Part shown: positions 33,448 through 43,021 of the stretch, piece after piece
Layout: the number at the start of each line of letters is the position of its first letter
Numbering within the stretch: position 1 is the first letter of the stretch
Origin: Candidatus Poribacteria bacterium
GTDB taxonomy: Bacteria; Poribacteria; WGA-4E; WGA-3G
Length of the DNA stretch: 48,643 nucleotides
Assembly (NCBI GenBank): GCA_022394775.1
Contig: JAGFCB010000025.1
Span: 1-48,643, forward strand
Direction: 5' to 3'
Notes under the pieces: generated by a model
The model's input: the letters and a program-made list of their open reading frames with translations, nothing else
Databases searched by the model: none
Told to the model about the DNA's origin: nothing
Made by a program: the position numbers and the translations under genes

Positions 33448-36400
33448 CTATTCCACTTTTGGTAAAGTAGGCAACGTTAAACGCGGACGTTCACCGAAAT
33501 CGGGGAGTTCGGGCGGATTCTCTTCCATCTGGCGGAGGAGCTCTTCGATTGCACGGTCAAGCTGCGGATCGCCTTCTGCGATATAATCCTGCGGACGGTA
33601 ATCCACCTCAATATCTGGATCCGTGCCGTAGTTCTCAACGCTCCAACCGACATCAACGAACCAGAAAGAATACTCCGGTTGCGTCGTGCCACCACCGTCT
33701 ACAAACGGATGATGTGGCGAGATACCGATAACACCGCCCCACGTCCGTTTACCAACAAGCAATCCCAACTCCATTAGTTTGAAACAGTGCGAGAAAATAT
33801 CACCATCGGAACCGGCGTTCTCATTGGTAACAGCGATCATTGGTCCCAAAACGGAAGCATCTGGATAGGGATGTGGTGTCCCCCAACGTGGTACATCGTA
33901 CCCGATCCGGCGACGCGCCAATTTCTCTAAAAGCAGCTGCGAAACATGTCCGCCACCATTGTAACGTACATCAATCAGCAGCCCTGGATAACTCACCTCC
34001 GCGAGATACCCGCGGTGAAATTCCGCGTACCCGCGCCGTCCCATGTCCGGTATATGCACATATCCGACCTTACCGTCCGTCTTTTCGTGGACATACCGTC
34101 GGTTTTGAGATACCCACTCGCGATACCGCAATTCGTGTTCACCGCCGAGCACCTTGAGCGTAACGACCCGTTTTTCGTTGTCTTCCGCATTTTGGAACGT
34201 CGCTTGAACCTCCTGATTTGCGAGATTCACGAGTAACTCACCGGGTGAAAGGGTTTCACTGACCTGCTGTCCACCGATAGCGAGCAGAATATCGCCTTCC
34301 GTGACGTTAACGCCGGGTGCGTTGAGCGGTGAATCTTTTGAGGCTTCCCAAGCATCGCCTTGTGGAATGTGCGTGATGCGATAGCCGTTGTTCTCTGCAT
34401 CGTAGGCAAAGTCTGCACCGAGAAATCCTTGTGCGTAGTTTGGTGAACTGCGGTAATCGCCACCCATTTCATAGGCATGCGAAGTGCCGAGTTCACCCTG
34501 CATCTCCCACATCAGGTCCGAAAACTCGCCGCGCGTCGCAATCCGATCAAGGAGCGGTAGATACCGTTGATATACATGCTCCCAATCCACGCCGGACATA
34601 TCCTCCGTCCAGAAGAAATCGCGCTGGAGTCGCCACGCCTCGCGATACATCTGATGCCACTCGGCTGTAGGCACAATAGAGGCTTTCACACGATTGAGGT
34701 CAATCCAACCCGTTTGTCGGTTCGGACCGCCTCTATTTTCGGGTTTCTCTTGTTCTACTTTCTTGCCAGCCTTGATAACGCGTAAACGGTTTCCTGCTAC
34801 ATACACGAGCGTCTTCGCGTCACGGGAAAGCCGAAAACCGTCAATACCTGAAACAAGCGTATCCTTTTTCTGCTCCTTGAAGTCATAAACGTGGAGCGTG
34901 CCTCTCGGTCTACCACCGCTATCGTCAGCTGATGATGTATCTTGGACCGGAAACGCAGTGAAAATCACTTTACCCTCAATACCGGCAATCTGACCATAAT
35001 TCCCACGCGGATAGGGAAACGCGACGACGCGTTGCGCTATGCCTTCCAGGTCTATCGTAATCGGTTCACGTTCATCTTTCTTCTCAGATTTCTCATCAGA
35101 GGCTTTATCGTCCTCATCCTCTTTGTCTTTATCCTCTTTCTCCTCTTCAAGTGGACGGGGTTCCGGGACAAACGGATTTCCCAAATCCTTCTGTAAGGTT
35201 ATCAGCAAGGGACGCATCGCTGACGGGAAACCGAGATCGAAATGGAGTGCGTCATAGACGGGATCAAATTCGCGAGACGAAAGAAAATAGAGATACTTCC
35301 CGTCCGGATCCCATGCGGGTGCGAAATCGCTGAATTCCGGTTCCGTAACGAGCCATGTCTCACCTGTTTCAATCTTGCAGAGTTTGATTGCGCGGGTCGT
35401 CTCTGTCGGTGCGAAACTATATGCACACCACTTACCGTCAGGTGACCAAGCGGCACCTCGGACACTATGGTAATGTCCCTTGTCAAGCACGCGTAGTTCG
35501 TGGGTCTCCACATTGATGTGTAGCAGCTCAAAACGGTGGTTGACGAGAAGGATTCGGTCGTTCTCGTCGCTATCCGATTGTGGCGAAACCGAGAGTTCCC
35601 GGACATGCCCAATATCAAGCGTATCAAGGCGGACGACCTCAGCACTGCCATCGCGGGTATGAATTTCAAGTGCCTCTTCACCTGCGGCATCAGAAATGGT
35701 AACGAGACGTTTACCGTCGTTGAGCCACTGCGTTAAGCGATAGCGTATCCCGTCACGTTCACCGTGTTGCAGGACTGCGCCTTCCCAATTCGCCATTGTA
35801 AAGAGTTTACCGCGTATTGTTACGCCTAATGCGTGACCGTCTGGCGTTGGGGCGAACTCCTGCAGGTACGCCGATGCGTTGACGAACTTCCGTTGTCGCT
35901 GGGTGCGTGTGCTCCTGAATTCAACATCAACTCGGTTTTCCGTGTCGCTTTCAAGGTCATAAACGAACAGGTCCGCGCCAGCGTGGTAGACAATACGCGC
36001 GCCATCCGTTTGCGCCAAACGGCAGTAGTAGGTCTCCTGATGCGTATGGCGTTGTACATCCTCACCGGTAGGAAGACAAGAATAGATATTCCCTACACCT
36101 TCATGGTCAGAAATAAAATAGATCCGTTCACCGATCCACATAGGTGTCGTGAAATTGCTATCTACGGGTTTTAGTGTTTCAAATTGTCCGTCGCCTTCTA
36201 TATCTACCCAGAGTTGCCCGGCTGTACCCCCACGATAGCGTTTCCAGCGTGCGGGTTCCCGCGTCAATCTGCCGAGGACAACACCGCCGTCATCGCTAAA
36301 ATCGACATGGTTTGCGGGCCCGTAAGGTAGACGTTGTGGTTCTCCGCCTTCTGAAGAAACTTTCCATATCCACGGATCAAATGCTAAGCTCGCGCCGCTT

Positions 36401-36705
36401 GAATAGAAAATATCCTTTCCATCGGTATCCCACCCCACAATAGATACATTGCTTCCCTGATAGGTAAGCCGTTTTGCTTCACCACCGAGGGCAGGCATGA
36501 TATACACTTCCGATGGTCCCTCTTCACGTCCAGCAAAAGCGAGTTGTTCGCCATCTGGTGATAAGCGCGGCGAACCGGCAGCACCGAGGTTCGACGTGAG
36601 CCGCCGCGCGACACCACCTTCAACTGGAACCGTCCATAAATCGTCCTCACATACAAAAACAATGGTATCTTGACATATTGTTGGTGATCTATAATATCCT
36701 AACAT
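33448..36705 (-). CDS. Tricorn-like S41 family protease
   Basis: A 1085-residue protein. The N-terminal part (about 1-520) is a beta-propeller region with SPDGEQLAFAG-, SPDGKWCAYSF- and WDPDGKYLYFLS-type repeats, as in tricorn and TolB. An acidic Lys/Glu/Asp linker lies near 535-565. A PDZ-like segment is at about 745-840. The S41 domain carries the catalytic NENAGSDGD, with Ser966 as nucleophile. No signal peptide is evident, which fits a cytosolic tricorn-like peptide-degrading protease. GGAGGTGTGA precedes the ATG. A truncated copy of its C-terminal end lies at 32044-32157. Confidence 0.92.
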   Translation of the reverse strand: MLGYYRSPTICQDTIVFVCEDDLWTVPVEGGVARRLTSNLGAAGSPRLSPDGEQLAFAGREEGPSEVYIMPALGGEAKRLTYQGSNVSIVGWDTDGKDIFYSSGASLAFDPWIWKVSSEGGEPQRLPYGPANHVDFSDDGGVVLGRLTREPARWKRYRGGTAGQLWVDIEGDGQFETLKPVDSNFTTPMWIGERIYFISDHEGVGNIYSCLPTGEDVQRHTHQETYYCRLAQTDGARIVYHAGADLFVYDLESDTENRVDVEFRSTRTQRQRKFVNASAYLQEFAPTPDGHALGVTIRGKLFTMANWEGAVLQHGERDGIRYRLTQWLNDGKRLVTISDAAGEEALEIHTRDGSAEVVRLDTLDIGHVRELSVSPQSDSDENDRILLVNHRFELLHINVETHELRVLDKGHYHSVRGAAWSPDGKWCAYSFAPTETTRAIKLCKIETGETWLVTEPEFSDFAPAWDPDGKYLYFLSSREFDPVYDALHFDLGFPSAMRPLLITLQKDLGNPFVPEPRPLEEEKEDKDKEDEDDKASDEKSEKKDEREPITIDLEGIAQRVVAFPYPRGNYGQIAGIEGKVIFTAFPVQDTSSADDSGGRPRGTLHVYDFKEQKKDTLVSGIDGFRLSRDAKTLVYVAGNRLRVIKAGKKVEQEKPENRGGPNRQTGWIDLNRVKASIVPTAEWHQMYREAWRLQRDFFWTEDMSGVDWEHVYQRYLPLLDRIATRGEFSDLMWEMQGELGTSHAYEMGGDYRSSPNYAQGFLGADFAYDAENNGYRITHIPQGDAWEASKDSPLNAPGVNVTEGDILLAIGGQQVSETLSPGELLVNLANQEVQATFQNAEDNEKRVVTLKVLGGEHELRYREWVSQNRRYVHEKTDGKVGYVHIPDMGRRGYAEFHRGYLAEVSYPGLLIDVRYNGGGHVSQLLLEKLARRRIGYDVPRWGTPHPYPDASVLGPMIAVTNENAGSDGDIFSHCFKLMELGLLVGKRTWGGVIGISPHHPFVDGGGTTQPEYSFWFVDVGWSVENYGTDPDIEVDYRPQDYIAEGDPQLDRAIEELLRQMEENPPELPDFGERPRLTLPTLPKVE

Positions 36706-36719
36706 TCACACCTCCGTGG

Positions 36720-36751
36720 TAAGTTATAAGTTATAAGTTATAGGTCATAAG
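36720..36751. repeat. Short tandem repeat of TAAGTTA
   Basis: Three perfect 7-base units (36720-36740), then a degenerate fourth (TAGGTCATAAG), just upstream of the protease gene in the 129-base gap to the ABC permease gene. Confidence 0.7.
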
Positions 36752-36834
36752 TTTTTAGTTAAGAAGTTTATGGGCAATATTCAGAAACAAATCTTAGGTT
36801 TTGTGGAAGAACGACTACAAACAGATTTAACAGC

Positions 36835-37641
36835 CTATCCACTTCTCTTTAATCTACCGACGCGTTTGGCGTACTTTTCACCGAGATGGAACACCAAAAA
36901 TCCGAGGGGGATGAGTAAAATACCGATAACGAGCAGTAAAAATAGATTGCCCAATTGACTCTCAATTGATGCATTATCAAGTATCGCTGCGCGAGTGGAT
37001 TTAAGCGTATAGGTCGCAGGCGAGATTTTGGAAATCGGTTGCAGCCATGCTGGTAACACCTCAATTTCATAATAGATGCCGGAAACCAACAACAGCATCG
37101 TTTCGATAATACCCGTTGCAGCTTGCCCTTTTTCTGGAGAGAGTAAAGGGAAAATCGCAGCCATCAAACCAATTCCAATGAAAGAGAGGCTTGAGACAAC
37201 AACAATGACAATCATTGTCAGCCAATTTGCGTTACTCAAGTCGATATGTTCACCGAAAAAAAACGGCATTATCGCTAAAACCAAACCGGTTCGTAAAAGT
37301 CCGTATAGGATTGCAAAGAAGCAAGACCCGACAAGATGCGTGATGCGATAGATCGGTGCCATAAAGGTATATTCAATTGTGCCTTCCCAGCGTTCCCATG
37401 TAATCGCATCGCTGACCTCGCGCATCATGATCGAGAGGAACCCCCAAATTAATGCGCCAATGACGAGGTAAAGGACTTCTCTACTGCTGCCGCGCCCGAC
37501 CATAATCAAGCCGATCGTTAGCGCGTTGACGATGGAATAACTAAAAAAGAGAATCTCCCAACTCAGATACCGCTTCAACAGGTTGAAGTTGCGTTCAATG
37601 AACGCATAAGAAACAATAGTTTCGCGTATAATACTGAGCAT
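36835..37641 (-). CDS. ABC-2 type transporter permease
   Basis: A 268-residue membrane protein with six hydrophobic segments and the ABC-2 signature around VSGIYYEIEVLPAWLQPISK followed by SPATYTLKSTRAAIL. The segment WERWEGTIEYTFMAPIYRIT is the conserved cytoplasmic loop. Its start lies 3 bases after the stop of the ATPase gene, so the two are translationally coupled and form one exporter. Drug or lipid export is typical of the family; the substrate is unknown. Confidence 0.88.
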   Translation of the reverse strand: MLSIIRETIVSYAFIERNFNLLKRYLSWEILFFSYSIVNALTIGLIMVGRGSSREVLYLVIGALIWGFLSIMMREVSDAITWERWEGTIEYTFMAPIYRITHLVGSCFFAILYGLLRTGLVLAIMPFFFGEHIDLSNANWLTMIVIVVVSSLSFIGIGLMAAIFPLLSPEKGQAATGIIETMLLLVSGIYYEIEVLPAWLQPISKISPATYTLKSTRAAILDNASIESQLGNLFLLLVIGILLIPLGFLVFHLGEKYAKRVGRLKRSG

Positions 37642-37644
37642 CGC

Positions 37645-38490
37645 TTACGCCTCCTCCTCAATCTGTTTACCGGTCAGCGCGATAAAGACATCTTCTAACG
37701 TAGCAGGGTCCCCGTTTTCTGATGGCGTATTCGCAATGAGTTCTTCGACAGTTCCCTCCGCGATAAACCGCCCATTATCAATAATGGCGATTTTATCGCA
37801 TAATTTTTCAGCTTCCACCATATCGTGTGTCGTCAACACAATAACAGCATTTCGTTCTTGACGAATATCCTCAATAAAGGCTTGGACATCACGCTTGGAT
37901 TTGGGATCAAGACCGGTCGTAGGTTCGTCAAGCAGCAGGAGCATCGGCGTTGTTAGCAGAGCACGTGCGATTGCGACTTTTTGTTGCATCCCACGCGACA
38001 AGTGCTCCATTTCCTCGTCCATTCGATCCGCATCAAAGCCGAGCCTTTCCAAAATCTGCTGAGCCTTTCGCTTGGCTTCTGGTGCGGGAATGCCGTAAAG
38101 GCGGGCGGCGTAAATCAGGTTTTCTGTTGAAGATAACCGTTTAAAGAAAGAGGCTTCAACGGAGACACGGTTCATCACGCGCCTGACTTTCAGGCTATGT
38201 GTTACAACGTCATCTCCAAAAACGTGAATACTCCCAGTATCGGGCAGGAGTAGCGTTGAAATAAGCCGAATTAAGGTCGATTTTCCTGAGCCGTTTGCTC
38301 CGAGAATTCCATAGATTTCGCCGATGCCAACTTCTAATGAGATATCGTCAACTGCGCGGATGATCTCTTTTTCGCGCTTGAAAAAGTTGATAATCTTTTG
38401 ATAAACACGGAGTTTATTTTTCGTTCGCTTGGTTCGGTGAAAACGTTTCGTTACGCCGCGGACTGCCAAACCGTGGAGAGGATTTTCCAC
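37645..38490 (-). CDS. ABC transporter ATP-binding protein
   Basis: A 281-residue ATPase of the DrrA/NatA type. Walker A is GILGANGSGKSTLIRL, the signature motif LSRGMQQKVAIARAL, Walker B LLLLDEPTTGLDP, and the switch His is in VLTTHDM. A charged N-terminal extension of about 35 residues (KRFHRTKRTKNKLRVYQK) precedes the domain. It is first in a two-gene operon with the permease. A TATAAT-type -10 (complement at 38555-38560) upstream could belong to it, although the -35 is weak. Confidence 0.92.
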   Translation of the reverse strand: MENPLHGLAVRGVTKRFHRTKRTKNKLRVYQKIINFFKREKEIIRAVDDISLEVGIGEIYGILGANGSGKSTLIRLISTLLLPDTGSIHVFGDDVVTHSLKVRRVMNRVSVEASFFKRLSSTENLIYAARLYGIPAPEAKRKAQQILERLGFDADRMDEEMEHLSRGMQQKVAIARALLTTPMLLLLDEPTTGLDPKSKRDVQAFIEDIRQERNAVIVLTTHDMVEAEKLCDKIAIIDNGRFIAEGTVEELIANTPSENGDPATLEDVFIALTGKQIEEEA

Positions 38491-38805
38491 ATTTTTCCCT
38501 TCACTAAATTGAATGTCGCCTCAAACTGTTGACATCCTATAAATTCTTTTATTCATTATAGTGCAAATTGCTACAAAAACGAAGAGTATCGAAACCTTTT
38601 TTTCTCTTTTGCGTAATACTTACACGTTAATGGAACTTCCACAAAGTCATAATTAGCAAAGCAACACAACTTAACAAACTTTAGGTGTCAATTTGGATAG
38701 GACTCGTAACACTGCCTAACATCAAAAAGGCAGAAATATTCTTGAGATAAAAATAGGAACCCTACTTGACAGAGGGCATGAAAACAAATGTAACAGGAGC
38801 AGAAA
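38491..38805. other. Intergenic region between divergent ABC and restriction genes
   Basis: An AT-rich 315-base gap with no gene seen. It contains a minus-strand TATAAT (38555-38560) for the ABC operon. On the plus strand, TTGACA (38765-38770) is followed 17 bases later by a poor TGTAAC. It also has a small TGCCT...AGGCA hairpin near 38712-38732. An AGGAG ribosome site precedes ATG 38806. Confidence 0.4.
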
Positions 38806-39975
38806 ATGAATTCAAAAGCCAAAATTTCGTTAATCCAAGAATTAGAAGTCCAATTGTCGCCACAAAACTTTTTAATTTTCTGCCCTCCAAATCAAGACAG
38901 TTTATTTACAGAAGACGAAATACTTGAACTTACCAATCCAATTTTAAACCAAGTAATTCCTCGCCATCTCTCAAATGTACAAAAATCGCAGTGGGTCAAG
39001 TTTCAAATTATTGAACTTCTAGGATACCAAAGACCTTCTGGACTAAGAACAAAACAAGCAAGGCAATCTAAACCCAAATTTATACATCAGTTGTTCGATA
39101 TTTTCGTTCAATCAAGCCGCAATCTACAAGTTTGGAACTATGTCCCCTATTCCAACACCGTCATACCTGGCGAATGGAACATAGAAAGCGAGCCGCCTTA
39201 CCGTTACAAAGATTGTCGTTATCTTCTTGTGTTTCACAACCCAGAAGGGCTTATCTTGAAAACCGCCATTGTGAGTGGAAACAAACTTGCCGAATGGGAC
39301 ACCACTGGAACTCAGACAATTAAATGGCAAGCTAGTGCTAGACGCAGTTATCGGAATGAAATATCTTCCCAAATTATCGTTAGCCCAGTTGAGACACTTG
39401 AAAATAAAATAGGTGCCTACATGCAACAACCCTTAGAGAAAAAATCAAGATTTATCATCCAAGAGTCCCAAGATCTACAATCTCCTTTGATTAAACAACC
39501 ACCAACCCCTGCATTCTTTTTATCCCATAATGAAATTGCACAAGCCCTCAGAACTCTAGTAGGAACAGAGTTTGCCAATTTGGGAACAGGACAAAAAAGA
39601 AGTATGGGGCAAACGCTTGAGAAAGAAATTATAAAAGCTCTCGGGTATCAGTCTTACCAACAAACCGATACTGGGGATTACCCTGATTTACTTCACCAAT
39701 TGATTGAAGTTAAATTCCAGTTCCGAGACACAATAGATCTCGGTAAACATCTACCAACCGATCCGCTATCAATAGAAGCACCATGGAATAAATGGGAGAT
39801 TAGTCCCCGAGAAATTCGGTACATTGTTGCCCTTATGGAACAAGGCATATATGACAACTTTATTGTCGACTCTATTGTTATCACCTCTGGAGAAAAATTT
39901 AATGAGTATTTCTCAATTTCTGAAGGAACCAACTCCAAGGTCCAAATCTCCCTACCATTGTCAATTATGCCTTAA
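38806..39975 (+). CDS. Probable type II restriction endonuclease
   Basis: A 389-residue protein. A PD-(D/E)XK active site is readable near the C-terminal third: D294 (DYPDLL), then E301-V-K303 (LIEVKFQ). The preceding GQTLEKEIIKALGYQSYQQ helix is typical of type II restriction enzymes. The N-terminal 200 residues are unrecognised and may carry DNA recognition. The gene converges on, and overlaps by 15 bases, the adenine methyltransferase gene, so the pair is a restriction-modification system. AGGAG precedes the ATG. Confidence 0.8.
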   Translation: MNSKAKISLIQELEVQLSPQNFLIFCPPNQDSLFTEDEILELTNPILNQVIPRHLSNVQKSQWVKFQIIELLGYQRPSGLRTKQARQSKPKFIHQLFDIFVQSSRNLQVWNYVPYSNTVIPGEWNIESEPPYRYKDCRYLLVFHNPEGLILKTAIVSGNKLAEWDTTGTQTIKWQASARRSYRNEISSQIIVSPVETLENKIGAYMQQPLEKKSRFIIQESQDLQSPLIKQPPTPAFFLSHNEIAQALRTLVGTEFANLGTGQKRSMGQTLEKEIIKALGYQSYQQTDTGDYPDLLHQLIEVKFQFRDTIDLGKHLPTDPLSIEAPWNKWEISPREIRYIVALMEQGIYDNFIVDSIVITSGEKFNEYFSISEGTNSKVQISLPLSIMP

Positions 39976-42492
39976 TTTTTTTTCAACAACGGACCGGAGA
40001 GAATCATTAAATTGATAGAGGTAATATACTAAATCGTTGAGACGAGTTTCCAATTCAGGCAATTCCTCTTCACTCGAAGATAAAATCTTTTCAACCTGAG
40101 AAACAATTTCGTTCTGCAACGCAAAGCGAAAAATTGAAGCTATGCAAGTTCCACTAGGAATAGGTACCGGAATAAGACCACAAGCTAGAATGCCATTATG
40201 AATTCTTAAATTACATACATCAGAAATTAGATGTTTTACCCCGCCCCAAATTGCTTCAAGCTTCGGCTCACCCAGACGGCAATCAATGATTGGATAATTT
40301 TGGAGATAACTTTTCCAGTAACGATATCGCCCTGCATAGATAAAGGTACTTGCTTTCACCTTATGATAGAAATCTAATAATTCAGAATTTAGAAGTCCAA
40401 GTAAGTAATAACTCTCTTGTTTTGTTTGATTTTTTGGAATAACCGCAAAACATGAAGCACCAGACATATAACCTTGTGTATCCAAAGCGAATGTATTGCG
40501 AGTTTTAATATCAGGTGTCACAATTTTAAAAGGTCTTTGAAAAATCTCAGGTTTTTGATGAACCCATATCTCATACCACTTTCTACCTGCTTCTATAAGA
40601 TATTGCCTCTTTGAAAGTTTCTCATAATGCGATTTTAAGTAGGTGCCGACACCAGGATAATCATCAAGATTAGCAGCGACAACCCGTTCATTCTTCACTG
40701 AGTGAGGATAGAGAACATAGGTATCCGATTTTTCCTGAGTGCCAGTCCACTGTATCTTCCACCTTTCAATATTACTTGCTTGAATGAAAGGGTAAATCAA
40801 GGTTTTCTCAAGCTTGTAATTTTCAATGAAGGTATCGGTCATCGGGTGGATGAATACGCTATCAGCTGTTGTCTTCAAACCAGACGTTATCTCGGCGATT
40901 TCCCCTAATAGAACAGGATGATTCGCTTCAATTCTAGCAATGACTTTCTGTTCTGTAGGAGACAAGAAATGCCAGGAATCACCATCTTCTGTCGGTTGAG
41001 CAGATTGAATTATTCGCAGTTCAAAACTTACCTTACGCTCCAGTTTTGATGGAAGATTTATCCGCTCCTGACAGAAATCTTTAGAAGCGTGAGTGCGGAA
41101 ACGAGTAAAGACATCTTCGACATCTTGATAGTTTTTATCGTAGTTAATTTCGCGAAGTAATCCAAAGGGAAACGTTTCGCTTTTGCTTTTACAATTTTCA
41201 AGAACAAGGACACAAGGAAGCACCGCAGCCCCAAAAACCTTTGTGTCAGAAAGATCGAAAAGATGGTTTATAGTGGCTCCTTTAGAAATCACTTTTCTGA
41301 TGCCCTTCCCGGCATTCGTTGTCATGAATTTATTAGAAGTAATATAACCCAACTTTCCACTCGGCTTGAGCAGCTGAAGACCTCGTTCAATAAAAAGAGA
41401 GTACAGATCAAATCTTCCTACTGCTGAGTCAAAGGATTTTAGATAGTATTGCTTGGATTCATTTGCATTTAATCTCTGAATTCTGACATACGGCGGATTA
41501 CCAACAACACAATCATAAGATTTAGCTCTGATTGCCTCATGTCCATCAATGAGCGAATCAGTTTGAACAATTGGAAGATGTTTGATTAATGGGAACCGCC
41601 CCTGCTCCAATTTTGCCTGAGCCAAATATGGAATTAATGAAGCAAGGTACCCTAATCGAGATAGAGCACAAGCAAAAGGATTTACGTCTGCACCGACAAT
41701 TCTATTATGTTCCACTAAGTCTGATATTCCATCACTGACCCATTTGTGATGAATCAAAAAATTCTGAAAATAACGTTCTAAAGCAGATATGAGAAATGCT
41801 CCTGCTCCACACGCGGGATCAATAAGATTTTGAAGAAACAAGGGGTTCTTCACATTGAAGTTTTGTTCGGGATTATATCCAACCGAATCTAGGATGTATT
41901 CCACGATTCGCCGATCTGTGTAAAATTCTCCTAATGATTTCCTTAACTCGGGTGGGAAATAGCCCATATAAAGATCGGAAATCGAACCCCCATCAAGGTT
42001 TTTAATTTTAGAAAATAGAAGCGGCGTTTTAACCAAATTCCAAATATCCGATGCAAGACAACTATCCTCTTGCCACCACCAAGAATGCAAGCTTCCATCA
42101 AGTGAAGGTTTAGGAAAGATATTAGCCAAACGATCAAATTCCACACTAACTTTTTCCCCTGGAACATGCTGTTGTTCAAACAAAGGAGTTTCAATCAATC
42201 CCATATCAACCGCATATTTTAACAACACTCCTTGAATCCAAGCGAAAAGACTTGTCTCCATGCAAAAAACCAATTGGGACGGTTCTATTTCCTGATACTT
42301 TTTCCACTGAATTGGAAGTTCTATTGGTTGATTGTCAAACCGACTTTCAAGATTCGGATATCTCTCTAACTGAAATCCTTGAATAAGATGAAAAACTAAT
42401 CTGTCAAATGCTTCTTTGCTTATCAAAGATAGGCTACAATTTTGATCAATACAAGTCCTTTCCAATTTTCCATCCTCTTTTCCTAGGGTCAT
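39961..42492 (-). CDS. N6-adenine DNA methyltransferase (Eco57I/TaqI-like)
   Basis: An 843-residue methyltransferase. The SAM-binding motif I is LIDPACGAGAFL (225-234) and catalytic motif IV is GNPPYVRI (331-338, NPPY form for N6-adenine). A target-recognition part of the TaqI C-terminal type follows (about 520-760; EIAEITSGLKTTADSVFIHP, SGASCFAV, YYLLGLLNSELLDFY). The N-terminal 190 residues are helical. It methylates the site cut by the neighbouring endonuclease; the recognition sequence cannot be read. AAGAGGAAT precedes the ATG. Confidence 0.92.
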   Translation of the reverse strand: MTLGKEDGKLERTCIDQNCSLSLISKEAFDRLVFHLIQGFQLERYPNLESRFDNQPIELPIQWKKYQEIEPSQLVFCMETSLFAWIQGVLLKYAVDMGLIETPLFEQQHVPGEKVSVEFDRLANIFPKPSLDGSLHSWWWQEDSCLASDIWNLVKTPLLFSKIKNLDGGSISDLYMGYFPPELRKSLGEFYTDRRIVEYILDSVGYNPEQNFNVKNPLFLQNLIDPACGAGAFLISALERYFQNFLIHHKWVSDGISDLVEHNRIVGADVNPFACALSRLGYLASLIPYLAQAKLEQGRFPLIKHLPIVQTDSLIDGHEAIRAKSYDCVVGNPPYVRIQRLNANESKQYYLKSFDSAVGRFDLYSLFIERGLQLLKPSGKLGYITSNKFMTTNAGKGIRKVISKGATINHLFDLSDTKVFGAAVLPCVLVLENCKSKSETFPFGLLREINYDKNYQDVEDVFTRFRTHASKDFCQERINLPSKLERKVSFELRIIQSAQPTEDGDSWHFLSPTEQKVIARIEANHPVLLGEIAEITSGLKTTADSVFIHPMTDTFIENYKLEKTLIYPFIQASNIERWKIQWTGTQEKSDTYVLYPHSVKNERVVAANLDDYPGVGTYLKSHYEKLSKRQYLIEAGRKWYEIWVHQKPEIFQRPFKIVTPDIKTRNTFALDTQGYMSGASCFAVIPKNQTKQESYYLLGLLNSELLDFYHKVKASTFIYAGRYRYWKSYLQNYPIIDCRLGEPKLEAIWGGVKHLISDVCNLRIHNGILACGLIPVPIPSGTCIASIFRFALQNEIVSQVEKILSSSEEELPELETRLNDLVYYLYQFNDSLRSVVEKKLRHN

Positions 42493-42770
42493 TTAATATT
42501 CCTCTTACTAAAGCGTTGAAGGATAGTTTATTTTACGGTTTAACAATTCAAAAATTCTGCCATCTCACAAGTTGATCTCATCAGTTAGGAAAGGGACTCC
42601 GTAACAAGAATTGAGAAATTTTTGGTCATACAACAATAATGTGATACCACATTATACGGCAGAAGTCAATCCCTATTTTCAACTAGTGACGAAATAAAAA
42701 ATATTGAGACGAAATAACCAGTGTTGATTTCTCAGAACAATAAACCAAGTCACTCTGTTGTCCAAAACCC

Positions 42771-42799
42771 TTGACTTTTCATGGGGACTTTTATATATT
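42771..42799 (+). promoter_or_regulatory. Sigma-70 promoter of the sugar-gene cluster
   Basis: TTGACT (42771-42776), 17 bases, TATATT (42794-42799). A start near 42806 would place MITE copy 2 in a 5' leader of about 215 bases before ATG 43022. Confidence 0.6.
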
Positions 42800-42877
42800 A
42801 TACCCAAAATCCGTGAACATTTGGTAATTTATTTTCGTTGATTTGAACGGAGTGGCGTACTTAGCAACAACACTTAT

Positions 42878-42968
42878 AGGACTTACGCATTTTTCTCTGA
42901 TAACCTATGTATTACGCACCGCTGGTGGGGTTTCAAACCCCACCAGCAAGGGGAGGTGCGTAAGTCCT
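42878..42968. mobile_element. MITE-like element, family 2, copy 2
   Basis: Perfect ends AGGACTTACGCA (42878-42889) and TGCGTAAGTCCT (42957-42968). Inside is a long stem GCTGGTGGGGTTT/AAACCCCACCAGC (42921-42947). No clear target duplication. The rest of the 529-base gap (42493-43021) holds the promoter above and nothing else that I see. Confidence 0.75.
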
Positions 42969-43021
42969 GACCTATACTTCTTTATTGTTGAAGTTTACAC
43001 GAACACGAGAACGGAGGAACA

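Noticed and set aside
33840..35736. Many frames of 60-160 codons opposite or alongside the tricorn-like protease gene
   Set aside because: They are shadows of a long gene with strong family motifs; none has its own ribosome site or recognisable product.
36720..36751. Tandem TAAGTTA units as a CRISPR or origin iteron
   Set aside because: The units are 7 bases without spacers, only three are perfect, and there is no replication gene nearby.
38765..38792. TTGACA with TGTAAC as promoter of the restriction gene
   Set aside because: The -10 is poor and transcription would start too close to the ribosome site; it was left as a note only.
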